NCBI GenBank assembly: GCA_022793565.1
Contig: JAAWDC010000136.1
Span: forward strand, 1 to 6,544
Direction of reading: 5' to 3'
Source: Bacilli bacterium
Lineage (GTDB): Bacteria > Bacillota_I > Bacilli_A > RF39 > UBA660
DNA: 6,544 nucleotides
Made by a program: the position numbers and the translations under genes. Of the stretch, positions 5,265-6,544 are shown in pieces. The notes beneath the pieces are model-generated. The model did no database searches. It was not told the DNA's origin and saw nothing but the letters and a program-made list of their open reading frames with translations. Position 1 is the stretch's first letter. Each line of letters begins with the position of its first letter.

Positions 5265-5292
5265 TAGAGTATTCAAGAATTCTAAAGAATGT
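5265..5292 (-). promoter_or_regulatory. candidate sigma-K-type promoter of the YjcZ-like gene
   Basis: On the minus strand, AC (5292-5291) is followed after 17 bases by AATACTCTA (5273-5265), which matches CATANNNTA at all fixed positions but the first. Transcription would start about 25 bases before the ATG. The consensus carries little information and the region is AT-rich, so this is only a candidate. Confidence 0.35.
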
Positions 5293-5314
5293 TATTATAA
5301 AAGTCTATTTTTGT

Positions 5315-5344
5315 AAAGGATTAGAAAATAGGAAGGCGGAGTTG
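5315..5344 (+). promoter_or_regulatory. candidate sigma-H-type promoter upstream of the ftsW-like gene
   Basis: AAAGGATTA (5315-5323) fits the sigma-H -35 consensus RNAGGAWWW fully. GCGGAGTTG (5336-5344), 12 bases later, fits the -10 consensus RNNGAATWW with two mismatches (GAGT for GAAT, and the last base). It lies about 50 bases before the start codon. It is a moderate match. Confidence 0.3.
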
Positions 5345-5353
5345 GTTGATTTA

Positions 5354-5362
5354 TGATATGAT
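5354..5362 (+). promoter_or_regulatory. candidate extended -10 (sigma-A) promoter of the ftsW-like gene
   Basis: TGATATGAT combines a TGN extension with TATGAT, five of six matches to TATAAT. No -35 hexamer is evident 17 bases upstream, as is usual for extended -10 promoters. Transcription would start near 5369, leaving the AAGGGAGGT binding site (5376-5384) intact. Confidence 0.45.
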
Positions 5363-5392
5363 AGAAGAAAGATAGAAGGGAGGTACTATAGT

Positions 5393-6544
5393 ATGAAGAA
5401 GATTCTAAAAAATTTAGATAAACCTTTGATTATAGTAATGCTCCTTTTAATTGCTGGCGGTCTAATAATGATTTTTTCTGCCGGAAATATTACAGCATTT
5501 ATGAAGTATGGAGCCTCTCCATACCGTTATTTTTTGCGTCAAGCTGTGTTTGTTGTAATCAGTTTAATTGCTAGTATTATGATTTTGCCTTTTCATAGTA
5601 AAAGTTATAAGTTCTTTGCATCAATAGGAATTTGTGGAATTGCAGGGTTATTGATTTTTCTTCGTTTATTTGGAGATGTTAATAATAATGTTAGGAGTTG
5701 GTTGAATTTTGAACGGTTTTCTATTCAGCCTAGTGAGTTTGCCAAAATAATTGCAATCGTATGGATTGCTGGATACTATGAGACACATAAGGATAAATTG
5801 GGGAAGTATTTGACAGCACTTTATCCAGTTGCAATTTGCTTTTTGTTAACGATTTTAATATTTATTCAACCAGATTTAGGAACGGCGATTATATTTGCTT
5901 TGATCGTTGCTAGTTTGTTTTTTCTTTCTCCTGTTTCTAAGGAAATTAAGAATAAGATGTTCTTTTTAGTTGCCTGTTTTATGATTCTTGGTGCTATTGC
6001 ACTTACTAGTGGGGTTTCTCTTTTGAATGAGCGTCAGCAGAAAAGATTTCAGTTTAGTGATCCTTGTAGTAAAGAAAATTTTTATGGAGATGGAAACCAA
6101 CTTTGTAATGGATATATTGCTATGAATCATGGGGGAATTCAAGGTGTTGGGCTTGGGAAGAGCACTCAAAAATATTTATATTTGCCAGAAGCACATACTG
6201 ATTTTATTTTTCCTATTATTGTAGAGGAAATGGGGATTTTAACAGCATTTTTCTTATTAGCCCTTTATTTTGCTTTGATTGGAAGAATTATTAAAATCGC
6301 TAAGGATTGTTATAATGCGAGGGGATATCTAATTTGTATGGGGGTAGCAATTTATATTTTATTGCATGTTTCAGTTAATTTGGGTGGAGTTATGGGTTTA
6401 ATTCCAATGACTGGAGTTCCTTTACCATTTATGAGTTATGGTGGTAGTTTTGCGATGTGTCTAATTTTTGCACTTACTTTTGTACAACGGATTAACTATG
6501 AAAATTTGCTATACCGAGAAAAAAAGAAAGAAAAACCTAAAAAA
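5393..6544 (+). CDS. ftsW: FtsW-like SEDS-family peptidoglycan glycosyltransferase, 3' end beyond the window
   Basis: 384 codons are visible and no stop is reached; the lysine-rich cytosolic tail (YREKKKEKPKK) suggests that little is missing. It is a multi-spanning lipid II polymerase, expected to work with a class B penicillin-binding protein at the septum. Family marks: IQPSEFAKI (111-119), QPDLGTA (159-165), YLPEAHTDFIF (263-273) with essential Asp270, the acidic pair EEMG (278-281), and GVPLPFMSYGGS (341-352). The pattern GVGLGKSTQKYLYLPEAHTDFIF and the NLGGVMGLIPMTG stretch (329-341) fit FtsW or SpoVE rather than RodA. AAGGGAGGT, about eight bases upstream, supports the start. Odd point: two cysteines, Cys225 and Cys238, lie in the large extracytoplasmic loop before the active-site Asp. 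SpoVE, the cortex-specific paralogue, cannot be excluded. It diverges from the YjcZ-like gene. Confidence 0.85.
   Translation, partial: MKKILKNLDKPLIIVMLLLIAGGLIMIFSAGNITAFMKYGASPYRYFLRQAVFVVISLIASIMILPFHSKSYKFFASIGICGIAGLLIFLRLFGDVNNNVRSWLNFERFSIQPSEFAKIIAIVWIAGYYETHKDKLGKYLTALYPVAICFLLTILIFIQPDLGTAIIFALIVASLFFLSPVSKEIKNKMFFLVACFMILGAIALTSGVSLLNERQQKRFQFSDPCSKENFYGDGNQLCNGYIAMNHGGIQGVGLGKSTQKYLYLPEAHTDFIFPIIVEEMGILTAFFLLALYFALIGRIIKIAKDCYNARGYLICMGVAIYILLHVSVNLGGVMGLIPMTGVPLPFMSYGGSFAMCLIFALTFVQRINYENLLYREKKKEKPKK

Noticed and set aside
5159..5356. 65-codon open frame on the plus strand
   Set aside because: Overlaps the real YjcZ-like gene on the other strand and its promoter region; no recognisable features.
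5966..6169. 67-codon open frame on the minus strand
   Set aside because: Antisense inside the ftsW-like gene, which shows strong family conservation here.
1..6544. An undescribed defence, toxin-antitoxin or mobile element system
   Set aside because: No nuclease, transposase, integrase, toxin or repeat array is visible; all genes fall into cell-wall, sporulation, PTS-like, surface or housekeeping families.

Overview
The window is AT-rich DNA from an endospore-forming, low-GC Gram-positive bacterium (Firmicutes, class Bacilli or a close relative, possibly an uncultured gut lineage). The evidence is the gene content: a CotZ/CotY-type and a CotO-type spore coat protein, a YjcZ-type tiny sporulation protein, and a KinB-like orphan histidine kinase preceded by two perfect Spo0A boxes. 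It also has strong AAGGAGG-type ribosome binding sites and only TAA stop codons. Tryptophan is encoded by TGG throughout and no gene has an internal TGA, so the standard bacterial code fits.

Layout. At 1-522 (+) lies the 3' part of a secreted or surface Ig-like (Big_2) protein, closed by a bidirectional terminator. At 580-1710 (-) is a RodA-like SEDS peptidoglycan polymerase. It diverges from a CotO-like coat gene at 1810-2139 (+), which converges on a cysteine-rich CotZ-like coat gene at 2154-2576 (-); these two share a terminator. At 2773-3087 (+) is a membrane-tethered PTS EIIB domain that has lost its phospho-acceptor cysteine. At 3180-4361 (+) is the KinB-like kinase. At 4385-4930 (-) is a type 2 peptide deformylase, and at 5063-5233 (-) a 56-residue YjcZ-like gene. 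From 5393 to the window end (+) runs an FtsW-like SEDS protein with no stop in the window, at most slightly truncated.

How the genes fit together. Three or four of the nine genes belong to sporulation (the kinase at entry, CotO, CotZ and YjcZ in the mother cell or coat). Two are peptidoglycan polymerases of the family used in elongation, division and spore cortex synthesis. The tandem Spo0A boxes suggest that the master regulator feeds back on a kinase that would phosphorylate it. Deformylase is housekeeping.

No stretch longer than 300 bases lacks a gene. The largest gaps are 2577-2772 (divergent promoter region) and 5234-5392 (divergent promoter region of the YjcZ-like gene and ftsW). I found no tRNA, rRNA, CRISPR array, insertion sequence or defence system. 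The most unusual items are the phospho-site-less EIIB protein, the Spo0A-box array, and the altered catalytic loop of the RodA-like protein.
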